DNA of 64,000 bases from Pseudolabrys sp. Root1462 (GTDB lineage: Bacteria > Pseudomonadota > Alphaproteobacteria > Rhizobiales > Xanthobacteraceae): contig NZ_LMFS01000001.1 in the NCBI RefSeq assembly GCF_001426945.1, forward strand, positions 2,996,922-3,060,921, given 5' to 3'. A model generated the notes under the pieces. It was not told the DNA's origin and searched no databases. It saw nothing but the letters and a program-made list of their open reading frames with translations. Positions 16,551-25,789 of this stretch are shown here, one piece after another; position 1 is the stretch's first letter; the number at the start of each line of letters is the position of its first letter. Both the position numbers and the translations under genes were made by a program.

Positions 16551-17348
16551 ATGAAACTCCTCGTCACCGGCGCTGCCGGAGGGATCGGCACGCGCCTGCG
16601 CCAAATGCTGCCGGCCATTTATGATGACATTCGCTGGAGCGACATCACCAAGCCGGCCGACCTCGCGCCTGGCGCGGAGTTCGTTGCCGCCGATCTGGCC
16701 AAGATGAATGAGGTCGAGAAGATCGTCGCCGGCGTCGATGGTATCGTCCACCTCGGCGGCTTCTCGGTCGAAGGCCCGTGGGAAACCATCCTGCAGGCCA
16801 ACATCATCGGCTGCTACAATCTGTTCGAGGCCGCCTATCGCGCGAACGTCAAACGCGTGATCTTCGCCACCTCGAACCACGCCGTCGGTATGTATCCGCG
16901 CGACCAGAAGATCGGCGTCAACGTCACGGTACGTCCGGACTCGCGCTACGGTATCTCCAAGTGCTTCGGCGAATCCGTCGGCGCCTTCTATGCCGACAAG
17001 CACGGTATGCGCGTCACATGCATCCGTATCGGCAACTTCGCCGACACGCCAATCGACAAGCGCCGGCTGTCGATCTACCTGCACCCGGAAGATCTGGTGC
17101 AGCTCCTGCGCATCGGCCTGGAGCATCCGGAGATCAAATACGAGATCTTCTACGGCGCCTCGGACAACGCCGCCGCCTGGTGGGACAATTCCAACGCCCA
17201 CAAATTCGGTTACCGGCCGAAGCACAAGTCCGAGGATTTCCGCGCCGAGGCCCTGGCGGCCCAGGAAAAATTGCCTGCCGACCCGATCGGCGACTATTTC
17301 CAGGGCGGCAGCTTTTCCAGCGCCGAGTACGACGCCGACAAGCGCTAA
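16551..17348 (+). CDS. udh: uronate dehydrogenase-like NAD-dependent epimerase/dehydratase
   Basis: 265 residues, extended SDR fold. NAD-binding GAAGGIGTRL at the N-terminus, catalytic YGISK (Y and K four residues apart), and segments shared with Agrobacterium uronate dehydrogenase: DGIVHLGGFSVE, ILQANIIGCYNLFEAA, FATSNHAVGMYP, SKCFGES, WGAS-like FYGASDNAAAWWDN, and a FQGGSF ending. The enzyme oxidises D-galacturonate or D-glucuronate to the aldarolactone. With the TRAP transporter and GntR regulator it forms a compact uptake and oxidation locus. Downstream pathway genes are not in this window, so another sugar acid is possible. Confidence 0.78.
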   Translation: MKLLVTGAAGGIGTRLRQMLPAIYDDIRWSDITKPADLAPGAEFVAADLAKMNEVEKIVAGVDGIVHLGGFSVEGPWETILQANIIGCYNLFEAAYRANVKRVIFATSNHAVGMYPRDQKIGVNVTVRPDSRYGISKCFGESVGAFYADKHGMRVTCIRIGNFADTPIDKRRLSIYLHPEDLVQLLRIGLEHPEIKYEIFYGASDNAAAWWDNSNAHKFGYRPKHKSEDFRAEALAAQEKLPADPIGDYFQGGSFSSAEYDADKR

Positions 17349-17389
17349 AGCTAACCACGCGTGCGAAAACGTCATGCGGCAACGGCCGG

Positions 17390-17404
17390 CCCTATGCTAT
17401 AGGG
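17390..17404. promoter_or_regulatory. palindrome and possible -10 upstream of the malic enzyme gene
   Basis: CCCTAT-GCT-ATAGGG is a perfect 6-3-6 inverted repeat 35 bp before the TTG start. It contains TATGCT and CTATAG, either of which could serve as a -10 element, so a bound protein would block the promoter. Confidence 0.4.
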
Positions 17405-17438
17405 TCGGCATTGGGATCACGTTGCCGGGACTTGCGTT

Positions 17439-19163
17439 TTGCTCACCACCTCGCCCACTCGACCAGACACGATCACCCTGCCGGCCGACCTCTTCGGATA
17501 CCGCCTTCTGGCCGACCCGCGCCTCAACAAGGGCACGGCGTTCACCGAGGAAGAGCGGTCCGCCTTCCTGCTCCATGGCCTGTTGCCGCCGACCGTGGTC
17601 TCGATCGAGGAGCAGGCGAACCGCCGTCTCCGGGCCTTCCGCGAATTCCATACTGATCTGGAGCGCTATGCTTTCCTGCGCGACCTCCAGGACACCAACG
17701 AGACCCTGTATTACGCCCTGCTCGGCCAGAACGTCGAAGAGCTGCTGCCCATCGTCTATACGCCGACCGTCGGCGCCGGCTGCGCCTCATTCAGCCGGCT
17801 GTTCCGCAAGCCGCGTGGCGTGTTCCTGTCGATCCCGCACCGCAAACAAATCCGCCAGATCCTGTCCAATCCGCAATTCGACAAGACCGAGGTCATTGTC
17901 GTCACCGACGGCGAGCGCATTCTCGGCCTCGGCGACCAGGGCGCCGGCGGCATGGGCATCCCGATCGGCAAGCTGGCGCTGTACACCGCCTGCGGCGGCG
18001 TCGACCCGGCCACCGCGCTGCCGATCCTGCTCGACGTCGGCACCGACAACGAGACCAACCTCAACGATCCGCTCTATATCGGCTGGCGGCACAAGCGCGT
18101 GCGCGGCGAGGAATATGATTCATTCGTCGCGGAATTCATCGCCGCGGTGACCGAGCGCTGGCCGCATGTCCTGCTGCAATGGGAAGACTTCGCCAAGGCG
18201 AATGCCACCCGGCTTCTCGACACCTATCGCGACCGGCTTTGCAGCTTCAATGACGACATTCAGGGCACCGCCGCGGTCGCGACCGGGACGCTGCTCGCGG
18301 CGATCAATGTCACCGGCGAGCCGCTGACGCAGCAGCGCATCGCGATCCTGGGCGGCGGCTCGGCCGGCTGCGGCATCGCCAACCTACTGATGGCGGCGAT
18401 GATCGACGCGGGGCTCGACCGGCAGGAAGCGGCGAGTCGCTTCTATCTCGTGGACAAGGACGGCCTGCTCACCGAAGGCATGAACGATCTGGCGGCGTTC
18501 CAGCAGCCTTTCGTGCAGAAGCGCGAAGCGCTGGCGCACTGGAATCTCGGCAATCCGAGCCGCATCACCTTGCTCGACGTCATCTACAACGCCAAGCCGA
18601 CGGCGCTGATCGGCGTCTCGGCGCAGGCCGGCGCGTTCACCGAAAGCGTGGTGCGCGGCATGGCCCGCCACAACAAACGGCCGATCGTGTTTCCGCTGTC
18701 GAACCCGGTGTCCTGTGCCGAGGCGACGCCGGCCGATGTCGAGATCTGGAGCGAAGGCCGCGCCTTGATCGGCGCCGGCTCGCCCTTCCCGCCGCTCAAG
18801 CGTAACGGCCAGCCTTTCGCAGTCGATCAGACCAACAATTCCTACATCTTCCCGGGCGTCGGCCTGGGCGCCATCGCGACGCGGGCGCGGCGCATCACCG
18901 ACACCATGTTCATGGCCGCCGCCAAGGCGCTGGCCGAGATGTCGCCGGCGCGGCACGATCCGAACGCCAATCTCTTGCCGCGCGTCACGCAGTTGCGCGA
19001 GGTCGCCATCGATGTCGCCATCGCCGTCGGCAAGCAGGCTTATGCCGAGGGTCTGACCGAGGGCATCGACAGCGAAGCCGACATCGAAGAAGCCGTGCGC
19101 AATAAAATATGGGTCCCGCGCTATCTGTCTTATCAGCGCTCCATGGCCGGCCCCTATGTCTGA
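17439..19163 (+). CDS. maeA: NAD-dependent malic enzyme (malate dehydrogenase, oxaloacetate-decarboxylating)
   Basis: 574 residues, close to E. coli MaeA (565) rather than the 750-residue MaeB fusion. Motifs in order: YTPTVG, GLGDQGAGGMGIPIGKLALY, the metal-binding FNDDIQGTAAV, the dinucleotide-binding GGGSAGCGIANLL, IGVSAQ and FPLSNP. It converts malate to pyruvate and CO2. There is no ATG near the start; TTG at 17439 (after CCGGGA) is the best start. It follows udh by 90 bp with its own likely promoter. NAD versus NADP preference is assigned from overall type only. Confidence 0.88.
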   Translation: MLTTSPTRPDTITLPADLFGYRLLADPRLNKGTAFTEEERSAFLLHGLLPPTVVSIEEQANRRLRAFREFHTDLERYAFLRDLQDTNETLYYALLGQNVEELLPIVYTPTVGAGCASFSRLFRKPRGVFLSIPHRKQIRQILSNPQFDKTEVIVVTDGERILGLGDQGAGGMGIPIGKLALYTACGGVDPATALPILLDVGTDNETNLNDPLYIGWRHKRVRGEEYDSFVAEFIAAVTERWPHVLLQWEDFAKANATRLLDTYRDRLCSFNDDIQGTAAVATGTLLAAINVTGEPLTQQRIAILGGGSAGCGIANLLMAAMIDAGLDRQEAASRFYLVDKDGLLTEGMNDLAAFQQPFVQKREALAHWNLGNPSRITLLDVIYNAKPTALIGVSAQAGAFTESVVRGMARHNKRPIVFPLSNPVSCAEATPADVEIWSEGRALIGAGSPFPPLKRNGQPFAVDQTNNSYIFPGVGLGAIATRARRITDTMFMAAAKALAEMSPARHDPNANLLPRVTQLREVAIDVAIAVGKQAYAEGLTEGIDSEADIEEAVRNKIWVPRYLSYQRSMAGPYV

Positions 19164-19210
19164 CGGGGCGTAACGGGATGATGGCGGCCGGCGACGTCGA
19201 GGAGTTTGAC

Positions 19211-19249
19211 ATGACGTCCCAATACTTGCCGTCACGTCTCAAATCGTAA
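19211..19249 (+). other. possible 12-codon leader ORF
   Basis: ATG at 19211 to TAA at 19247-19249, preceded by GAGGAG at a good distance. It lies between malic enzyme and the autotransporter gene. It could be chance; it is listed because the ribosome binding site is unusually good. Confidence 0.2.
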
Positions 19250-19339
19250 TCCAGACAACGTTTGCTACTTCAATCCTGAAATCTCCGAATGTATGACGCG
19301 AGATGCCGGTAACGGCGCGTCAATCGCTCGGGGGTTGCG

Positions 19340-21430
19340 ATGAACATTTGTCGTGTTGCAGGAACCGTTGGCATAAAAGGGCTCGCGCTCTCGACGCTCT
19401 GCTGCGGTGTGCTTGTGTCTTCTCCGTCGTTTGCGCAGTCGTCGAGTTTTCAGGGCGTGGGATTTCTGCCCGGCGGCACATACAGCCGGATGTCAGGTGT
19501 CAGCGCCGACGGTTCGATTGTTATCGGCTATGGCAGCAGCGCCGCAGCTGCAGGCAACGATGAAGCCTTTCGCTGGACGTCCGCCACCGGCATTGCGGGG
19601 CTGGGTCTCCTGCCGGGAGCCACTTACAGCTATTCGAATGGCATCAGCGCCGATGGCCTGACGATCGTGGGCGAAAGCGACAGCGCGGCGTCGGGCAACT
19701 CGAGCGAGGCATTCCGCTGGACGCAGGCAACCGGAATGGTCGGCCTCGGCTTCCTCACTGGCGGGACACAGAGCAATGCCAGAGCCGCGAGTGCCGATGG
19801 CTCGGTCATTGTCGGCGCTGGCGACAGCGCGGCTGCAGGCGGCAACTACGAAGCCTACCGCTGGACGCAAGGCACCGGCATGGTCGGCCTGGGCTTCCTG
19901 GCAGGCGGCTCCGAAAGCTACGCCACCGGCGTGAGTGCAGACGGATCTGTGGTGGTCGGCGGCAGTGCCAGCACGGTCGCGGGGGGCAATTACGAAGCGT
20001 TCCGCTGGACGCAAGGCACCGGGATGGTCGGCCTCGGTCTGTTGGCGGGCGGCACGCAAAGCAACGCCTCCGCCGTCAGCGCCGATGGCAACGTCGTGGT
20101 CGGCTTCGGGACCAGCGCCGCGGCGGGCGGCAATTACGAAGCGTTTCGCTGGACGCAAGGGACCGGCATTGTCGGACTGGGTTTTCTGCCCGGCGGCACG
20201 AGTAGCTCTGCCAACGCCACGAACGCTACTGGTTCAGTCGTGGTCGGCCACAGCAGCACGGCGTTCGTCGCCCAGGAGGCGTTCCGCTGGACGCAAGCGA
20301 ACGGCATGCAGTCGGTGAACGCGCTGCTCGTCGCAGCCGGCGTCAATACGACCGGCTGGTCGCTCGAGAGGGCAGACGGCGTCTCGTCGGCCGGCAATAT
20401 CATTGTCGGTTCCGGCGTCAATCCCGGCGGGCAAGCCGAAGCATGGATCGCGCGCCTGTGCGACTTTCCGGCGAACGCATGCGCGGCGCCCAGCCTGATC
20501 ACGCTCTCCAATCAATTGCAGTCACTGTCCAGTCTCGGCGCCGTCGGCCAAACGGCAAGCGCCTCCCTTGCCGGCAATTTCGGCACGGTTACCAGCGAGG
20601 TGATGCAGAACGGGAACGCAACGAAGAATGGTTCGCGCTTCTCGATGTTCACCGCGTTCGGTTACGACAGCGATCCGACAGTCTCGGGCACGCTTGGCGG
20701 CACCGCCAAGCTCAACGATCGCGGCCTTTTGGCCGGCGCGACCGTGGGCGCCGACAACATTCACACGACCAACATGAGCGACGGCGGCTCGGCGCGCATG
20801 AACGCAGGCACCGCCGGCCTCTTCATTGCGCAGGTGCCGGAGGAAGGCCTGCAATGGCTGATCGGCGCCAATGCGATCTATCTCAGCGGCAGAATTACAC
20901 GCGGCTATATCAATGGAGCCAGTCAGGTCAATTCGACCGGATCGACGCATGGCACGGGCTATGGCCTCGCCGGTCGGATCGGCTACACCTTCGCCGATCT
21001 GTTGCCGCGCACGCGAGTGACGCCTTTCGTGTCCTACGCCTACACCCGTGTTGGATTCTCGGGCTACACGGAGAGCGACGGCCCGGTACCCGCGATGATG
21101 GATTCCTTCCATGACATTCAGCAGGTATCGCGTGTCGGCGCCGATCTACGCTACACGTTCAGGCCCGGCCTCTGGTCCTGGGGCACATTGGCTTGGGGTC
21201 ACCGGCTCGACGGCGGTCAGGGGCCGGACGTCTCCGGCACGCTGATCGGCTTGTTCCCGCTGTCCGCCAGCGGTGGGACAACCACCCAGCGAGACTGGCT
21301 TGAGGCCACCGCCGGCGTGCGTTTCGGACTGTGGACGAACGGCGCGATGACCGCGTCCCTGACCGCCAATGTGCCGACACAAGCGCCGACGACTTACTTC
21401 GCCCGCATCGGCCTGTCGCAGGCCTTCTAG
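19340..21430 (+). CDS. HAF-repeat autotransporter (type V secretion, self-exported surface protein)
   Basis: 696 residues. A signal peptide ends near FAQSSS (33). Residues 37-322 are six tandem HAF-type repeats of 46-48 residues (consensus VGLGFLxGGTxSxAxxVSADGSVVVGxG...NYEAFRWTQGTG, read as separate motifs), and 323-372 a degenerate seventh. These extracellular repeats are predicted to form a beta-propeller or beta-helix. From about 440 to the end is an autotransporter beta-barrel, ending in the outer-membrane signature phenylalanine (LSQAF). It probably functions as an adhesin or surface enzyme. It is monocistronic between malic enzyme and a LysE gene. Confidence 0.88.
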   Translation: MNICRVAGTVGIKGLALSTLCCGVLVSSPSFAQSSSFQGVGFLPGGTYSRMSGVSADGSIVIGYGSSAAAAGNDEAFRWTSATGIAGLGLLPGATYSYSNGISADGLTIVGESDSAASGNSSEAFRWTQATGMVGLGFLTGGTQSNARAASADGSVIVGAGDSAAAGGNYEAYRWTQGTGMVGLGFLAGGSESYATGVSADGSVVVGGSASTVAGGNYEAFRWTQGTGMVGLGLLAGGTQSNASAVSADGNVVVGFGTSAAAGGNYEAFRWTQGTGIVGLGFLPGGTSSSANATNATGSVVVGHSSTAFVAQEAFRWTQANGMQSVNALLVAAGVNTTGWSLERADGVSSAGNIIVGSGVNPGGQAEAWIARLCDFPANACAAPSLITLSNQLQSLSSLGAVGQTASASLAGNFGTVTSEVMQNGNATKNGSRFSMFTAFGYDSDPTVSGTLGGTAKLNDRGLLAGATVGADNIHTTNMSDGGSARMNAGTAGLFIAQVPEEGLQWLIGANAIYLSGRITRGYINGASQVNSTGSTHGTGYGLAGRIGYTFADLLPRTRVTPFVSYAYTRVGFSGYTESDGPVPAMMDSFHDIQQVSRVGADLRYTFRPGLWSWGTLAWGHRLDGGQGPDVSGTLIGLFPLSASGGTTTQRDWLEATAGVRFGLWTNGAMTASLTANVPTQAPTTYFARIGLSQAF
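19448..20305 (+). repeat. tandem 144-bp coding repeats (six HAF units)
   Basis: Six units of about 144 bp (the sixth 138 bp) in the autotransporter gene. Units 3-5 are the most similar, repeating GGCAACTACGAAGC-like and CGCTGGACGCAAGG segments nearly identically. Recombination between units would keep the reading frame. Confidence 0.85.
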
Positions 21431-21590
21431 AATTCTTCTGACATTACTGGTGACGAGAGGACGGCGTGGGGCCGCCCGAAACGCGTCGGCTGCCCCCTTC
21501 GTCGGTCGCGTTGATTTGTGCTACGAGTGGTGCCCGGTGCCGCAAGGCGAACCGATCGGCTCGCGGCGCAAACACGCTCTGAAAAAGCCC

Positions 21591-22223
21591 ATGTCCCTCA
21601 CCGCCACCCTGCTCCAGCTCTCCCTCCTCCACATCCTCATGGCCATGATCCCCGGCCCGAACACGGTAGTCGTCAGCTACGTGTCGGCACGGGTGTCGCG
21701 CCGCGCCGGGATGATGGCGGTCGGCGGCGTCGTGCTCGGCTCGGCCATCTGGGTAACATTGTCGATGTTCGGCGTCGGCGTGCTGCTGCTGGAGGCTGGC
21801 TTCCTCTATCGCGCGCTGCGCTGGCTCGGCGCCGCTTATCTCGTCTATGTCGGCATCCGCATGCTGCGCGCCGGCATAATGCCGATCGACGCGCAGCGGC
21901 CGCCGCAAGCGGCGCGCGCGCCGCTGCTTGCCGGCCTCTTGACGACATTATCCAATCCAAAGTCCGCGGTGTTCTGGACAAGCGTCTTCGTCGTCGTGGT
22001 GCCGGCGCATGCGCCGGCGTGGTTCTATGCCGCGGTGGTGGCGCTGATCGTCGTGCAATCCTTCGCCTGGTACGCTTTCGTCGCGCTGGCGCTATCGACC
22101 AATTTCGCCCGCCGGCACTATCTGCGCTTCGCGCAATGGCTCGACCGCCTCGCCGGCGTCATCATGATCGGGCTCGGGCTGCGGCTCGCTTACGAACTGC
22201 GCAACGAACTGGTCGGACGCTGA
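21591..22223 (+). CDS. LysE/RhtB family amino-acid exporter
   Basis: 210 residues from the ATG at 21591, six hydrophobic segments, with the LysE-family opening LLHILMAMIPGPNTVVVSY and the conserved NPKSAVFW segment after helix 3. The family exports amino acids or related metabolites at the inner membrane. Its TGA overlaps the ATG of the thioesterase gene (TGATG at 22221-22225), so the two are co-translated. The exported compound is unknown. Confidence 0.9.
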   Translation: MSLTATLLQLSLLHILMAMIPGPNTVVVSYVSARVSRRAGMMAVGGVVLGSAIWVTLSMFGVGVLLLEAGFLYRALRWLGAAYLVYVGIRMLRAGIMPIDAQRPPQAARAPLLAGLLTTLSNPKSAVFWTSVFVVVVPAHAPAWFYAAVVALIVVQSFAWYAFVALALSTNFARRHYLRFAQWLDRLAGVIMIGLGLRLAYELRNELVGR

Positions 22224-22636
22224 TGCAGCACGGCGATTATCCCCACTGGTCCCGCGACACCATCCGTTACGGCGACACCGACAGGCAGGGCCACGTCAAC
22301 AACGCGGTGTTCTCGACCTTCCTGGAAACCGGCCGCGTCCAGTTTCTGATGAATTCCGGCCGGCCGATCCGCGCGCCGGGAACGAACTTCGTCATTGCCC
22401 GCCTGGTCCTCGACTTCAAGGCCGAGATGCTGTGGCCCGGCGAAGCCAGCATCGGCACCCGCGTCAAGAGCATCGGCAGGTCGTCGTTCACGCTGGAGCA
22501 GATCGTGATGCAAGGCGATACCGTCACCGCCGCCGGCGAAACTGTTATGGTGATGGTCGATGAAAGCACGCGCAAATCGTGCCCATTGCCCGAGGCGTCG
22601 ATCGCGGCGCTGAAGGAGATGCAGGTCGCGCCCTGA
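22223..22636 (+). CDS. acyl-CoA thioesterase (4HBT hot-dog fold)
   Basis: 137 residues. The N-terminal RYGDTDRQGHVNNAVFSTFLE motif is the 4-hydroxybenzoyl-CoA thioesterase/YbgC-FadM signature, with the catalytic Asp in GDTD and the HVNN that follows. The length fits a single hot-dog domain. It would hydrolyse short or medium acyl-CoA esters in the cytosol. It overlaps the LysE gene by one base and forms a two-gene operon with it. Confidence 0.9.
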   Translation: MQHGDYPHWSRDTIRYGDTDRQGHVNNAVFSTFLETGRVQFLMNSGRPIRAPGTNFVIARLVLDFKAEMLWPGEASIGTRVKSIGRSSFTLEQIVMQGDTVTAAGETVMVMVDESTRKSCPLPEASIAALKEMQVAP

Positions 22637-22790
22637 AGTCGTTTAGAACTCCGCTCGTCGCCTGCGCATGGCCGTCCGACGGACGGCGCTGTTCAGAACG
22701 GTTGTGAGCGGGACCCGGTCGTTGTCATCGATTATGTGTTAAAAAGGTACTGGGGCCCCCCGCTTTCGCGGAGGCGATCGGAGATAGTGG

Positions 22791-23117
22791 ATGCGGTACG
22801 ACACACAACTGGGCGCGACGACATCGATATTCGTCGTGCTGCTCCTCGCCTCCCCCTCCGCCGCCCAGGACATCCGCGGCCTCGAAGTCTGCACCGCCGA
22901 GAAGCAGATGGAGCGCCGCACCTCCTGCCTGCAGGCCAATACCGACTTCCTGCAGCAGGCACTGGAGCGCAGCCGCCGCGACACGCAGAAAAAGCAGGCC
23001 GCCGCGGATGCCGAGATCGCGGCGTTGAAAACGCGCATCGCCAAGCTCGAGGACGACCTCGCCGGGCTGATGAAGGCCGCGGCCGACGCCAAGAATCCCG
23101 CCACGCCCAAGAAGTAA
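22791..23117 (+). CDS. small secreted coiled-coil protein
   Basis: 108 residues with a signal peptide (MRYDTQLGATTSIF to ASPSAAQ). The mature part has two cysteines (EVCTAEK, TSCLQAN) that may form a disulfide, then a heptad-like charged helix (about 55-98, rich in A, E, K, L) and a Lys-rich tail. Probably periplasmic. It ends 9 bp before ndvA and is likely co-transcribed with it. No family is recognised. Confidence 0.65.
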   Translation: MRYDTQLGATTSIFVVLLLASPSAAQDIRGLEVCTAEKQMERRTSCLQANTDFLQQALERSRRDTQKKQAAADAEIAALKTRIAKLEDDLAGLMKAAADAKNPATPKK

Positions 23118-23126
23118 CCGGCTGCC

Positions 23127-24917
23127 ATGGCGCTCATCCGTCTCTACACACGCGTGCTGGCTCTGCTTGGTTCAGAGGCCCGTCTCGCCTGGGCCATTGC
23201 CTTCGGCAATCTCGCGCTCGCCGTAGCGCAATTCGCCGAGCCGGTGCTACTCGGCCGCATCATCGACACGCTAAGCGTGGGCCAAGCCTCCGGCACGCCA
23301 CCATCGTGGCAGAAGCTCTCGGCGCTGATGTCGGCCTGGGCCGGCTTCGGCATCTTTACGATCGTCGCCGGCACGCTGATCGCGCTGTATGCCGACCGCC
23401 TCGCCCATCGCCGCCGCCAGGTGGTGCTGACACGCTATTTCGAGCACGTGCTCGAACTGCCTTTGTCCTACCACGGCAACACCCATTCCGGCCGCCTGAT
23501 GAAGGTGATGCTGGAAGGCACCGACGCGCTGTGGGGCCTGTGGCTCGGCTTCTTCCGCGAGCACTTTGCCGCCATGATCGGCCTCCTGGTGCTGCTGCCG
23601 GTGTCGCTCATCATCAACTGGCGGCTGGCGAGCCTCTTGATCTTGCTCTGCGCTGTCTTCGCGTTCCTGACCGCGATCATCGTGCGCAAGACCGGCAGCA
23701 TGCAGGAAGAGGTCAATCAGCATTACTCCGACCTCGCCGAACGCGCCTCCGATACGCTCGGCAACATCGCGCTGGTGCAGAGCTTTTCGCGGCTCGAGCA
23801 GGAGGTGACCGAGCTCAGGCAGATCGTGGAGAAGCTGCTGGCGGCGCAGATGCCGGTGCTGTCATGGTGGGCGCTCGCCACCGTGCTGACGCGCACCGCG
23901 ACGACACTCGCCGTGCTGGCGATCATCGTCGTCGGCACCTGGCTCACGTTGCGCGGCGAAGCCTCGATCGGCGAGATGGTCACCTTCATGAGCTTCGCGG
24001 GCCTGATCATCTCCCGCATGGAGCATACGGTTGCCTTCGTCGATGATCTGGTCAGCCATGCCGGCCAGCTGATCGAGTTCTTCCAGGTCTGGGACACCGT
24101 CCCGGACATTCGCGACCGGCCAGGCGCCATCGATCCGGGACGTCTCACCGGCAATATTCGCTTCAACGATGTGTCGTTTTCTTATGACGGCCGCCGGCAG
24201 GCCGCCGATCATCTGAACTTTTCGGTCAATCCGGGCGAGACCATCGCGCTGGTCGGCGCCACCGGCGCCGGCAAATCGACCGCGATCGCGCTGCTGCACC
24301 GCGCCTTCGACCCGCAATCCGGCAGCATTGAAGCCGACGGCCGCGATATCCGCGACATCAAGCTCGCGGCACTCCGCCGCAACATCGGCGTCGTGTTTCA
24401 GGAGGCGCTGTTGTTCAACCGCTCGATTGCCGAGAATTTGCGCGTCGGCAAGCCGGATGCCAGCGACGACGAGATTCGCGACGCCGCCCGGCGCGCGCAA
24501 GCGCTGGAGTTCATCGATCGCAAGTTCCATGGCTTCAAGGAAGTGGTCGGCGAACGCGGCCGCTCATTGTCCGGCGGCGAGCGCCAGCGCCTGTCGATCG
24601 CGCGGGCGCTGTTGAAGAACCCGCCTATCCTCATTCTCGACGAGGCGACCAGCGCGCTCGATGCGGCCACCGAGAGCAAAGTCATGGCGGCGCTCGACGA
24701 GGTGATGAAGGACCGCACCACCTTCGTCATCGCGCACCGGCTGTCCACCGTGCGCAACGCCACGCGCATTCTGGTGTTCGAGCACGGCCGCATCATCGAA
24801 AGCGGCACGTTCGACGAACTGGTGGCGCAGGGCGGCCGCTTTACTGAACTGGCAAAAGCGCAGTTCATGGTGGCGGGAGATAAAGCGCGGGCGTTCCAAA
24901 CGCCTTCGCCGGGGTGA
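23127..24917 (+). CDS. ndvA: cyclic beta-1,2-glucan ABC exporter, NdvA/ChvA-like
   Basis: 596 residues, a half-transporter with an N-terminal six-helix permease domain (about 1-320) and a C-terminal ATPase. Walker [11 protein letters not shown]-loop FQEALLFN, signature LSGGERQR and Walker [13 protein letters not shown] are all intact, with the switch His (FVIAHRLST). The N-terminus ([30 protein letters not shown]) matches NdvA/ChvA, the homodimeric exporter of periplasmic cyclic glucan required for osmoadaptation and plant interaction. No glucan synthase (ndvB/chvB) lies nearby, so the glucan type is inferred from the protein only. Confidence 0.85.
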   Translation: MALIRLYTRVLALLGSEARLAWAIAFGNLALAVAQFAEPVLLGRIIDTLSVGQASGTPPSWQKLSALMSAWAGFGIFTIVAGTLIALYADRLAHRRRQVVLTRYFEHVLELPLSYHGNTHSGRLMKVMLEGTDALWGLWLGFFREHFAAMIGLLVLLPVSLIINWRLASLLILLCAVFAFLTAIIVRKTGSMQEEVNQHYSDLAERASDTLGNIALVQSFSRLEQEVTELRQIVEKLLAAQMPVLSWWALATVLTRTATTLAVLAIIVVGTWLTLRGEASIGEMVTFMSFAGLIISRMEHTVAFVDDLVSHAGQLIEFFQVWDTVPDIRDRPGAIDPGRLTGNIRFNDVSFSYDGRRQAADHLNFSVNPGETIALVGATGAGKSTAIALLHRAFDPQSGSIEADGRDIRDIKLAALRRNIGVVFQEALLFNRSIAENLRVGKPDASDDEIRDAARRAQALEFIDRKFHGFKEVVGERGRSLSGGERQRLSIARALLKNPPILILDEATSALDAATESKVMAALDEVMKDRTTFVIAHRLSTVRNATRILVFEHGRIIESGTFDELVAQGGRFTELAKAQFMVAGDKARAFQTPSPG

Positions 24918-24929
24918 GCGCAGCTCGGC

Positions 24930-25631
24930 TTACCAGTGATAGTTCAAGCCGGCGCGCACGATGTCTTCGGTGATCGGCGTCTTCAGCGTGTTGGTGCCGG
25001 AGGCCGCGCCCATGAAGGTCGCCGTGCCGAGGTCGATGTGCAGATACTCGGCCTTGGCGCTCCAGTTCTTGGTGAAGCCGTATTCGACGCCGGCGCCCGC
25101 GGTCCACCCTGCCTTGGTGTCGCGTGACGTCACGCCCGGCTGCACCGCCTTGATGTCGCCGTAGGCCAGACCGCCGGTGACGTAAGGCAGGAAATTGCCG
25201 AAGGCATAGCCGAGCCGCCCGCGCGTGGTCCCGAACCAGCTCTGCTCGGTGCGGCACTGGCCGCCGCCGTCGGTGGCGCAGACGCCGCCGCTCGCGGTCG
25301 AGCCGGAGAGCTTGGCCCAATCGATATCGCTTTCGAGACCGAACACGGTATTTCCGAGTTGCCAGTTGTAGCCAATCTGGCCACCGAGCAATCCGCCGTT
25401 GGTGCTGAACTTGCCCGAGCCGGTGCCAAGCGCCGGGTCGTCCCAGCTCGAACGGCCCATGCCGTAGCCGCCGTTGACGCCGAGATAGAAGCCACGCCAG
25501 TCGAACGCCTGTGGCGGCGCCTGATAGACCGGGGCGGCCTGCGGCGCGCGCGGCGGCACGTCAGCCGCCAGCGCCGGCGCGCTCAGCACCGCCGCAAAAA
25601 CTCCGGTCAGCAGGATCGTCGAAAGCTTCAT
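24930..25631 (-). CDS. outer-membrane beta-barrel protein (Omp25/RopB-like)
   Basis: 233 residues. Signal peptide MKLSTILLTGVF to APALAADV. The mature protein begins with a Pro-rich linker, then FDWRGFYLGVNGGYGMG, the opening strand of Omp25/31-type barrels, and ends AGLNYHW with an aromatic terminal residue as expected for an outer-membrane strand. It is an eight-stranded barrel of the opacity/porin-like family, abundant in the outer membrane of Rhizobiales. The ATG at 25631 is chosen over the frame to 25664 because of the signal peptide. Confidence 0.9.
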   Translation of the reverse strand: MKLSTILLTGVFAAVLSAPALAADVPPRAPQAAPVYQAPPQAFDWRGFYLGVNGGYGMGRSSWDDPALGTGSGKFSTNGGLLGGQIGYNWQLGNTVFGLESDIDWAKLSGSTASGGVCATDGGGQCRTEQSWFGTTRGRLGYAFGNFLPYVTGGLAYGDIKAVQPGVTSRDTKAGWTAGAGVEYGFTKNWSAKAEYLHIDLGTATFMGAASGTNTLKTPITEDIVRAGLNYHW

Positions 25632-25789
25632 ACCAATACTCGTTCCAACGCCGATAACGCACAAAACGCGTTGGCGTTGCGTGCCACGCGTCCTGGAATT
25701 TAGGTAGTTACAACTTGGTCATGGAAAAAGGCCCGGCCATGACGGTGGCCGGCACGGAGCGCCGCGGTTCCGCCGCCGATTGGCCGCAA

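Noticed and set aside
19448-20305. possible CRISPR array
   Set aside because: The periodic sequence is 144 bp, in frame and within a coding HAF-repeat gene; there are no short direct repeats with unique spacers.
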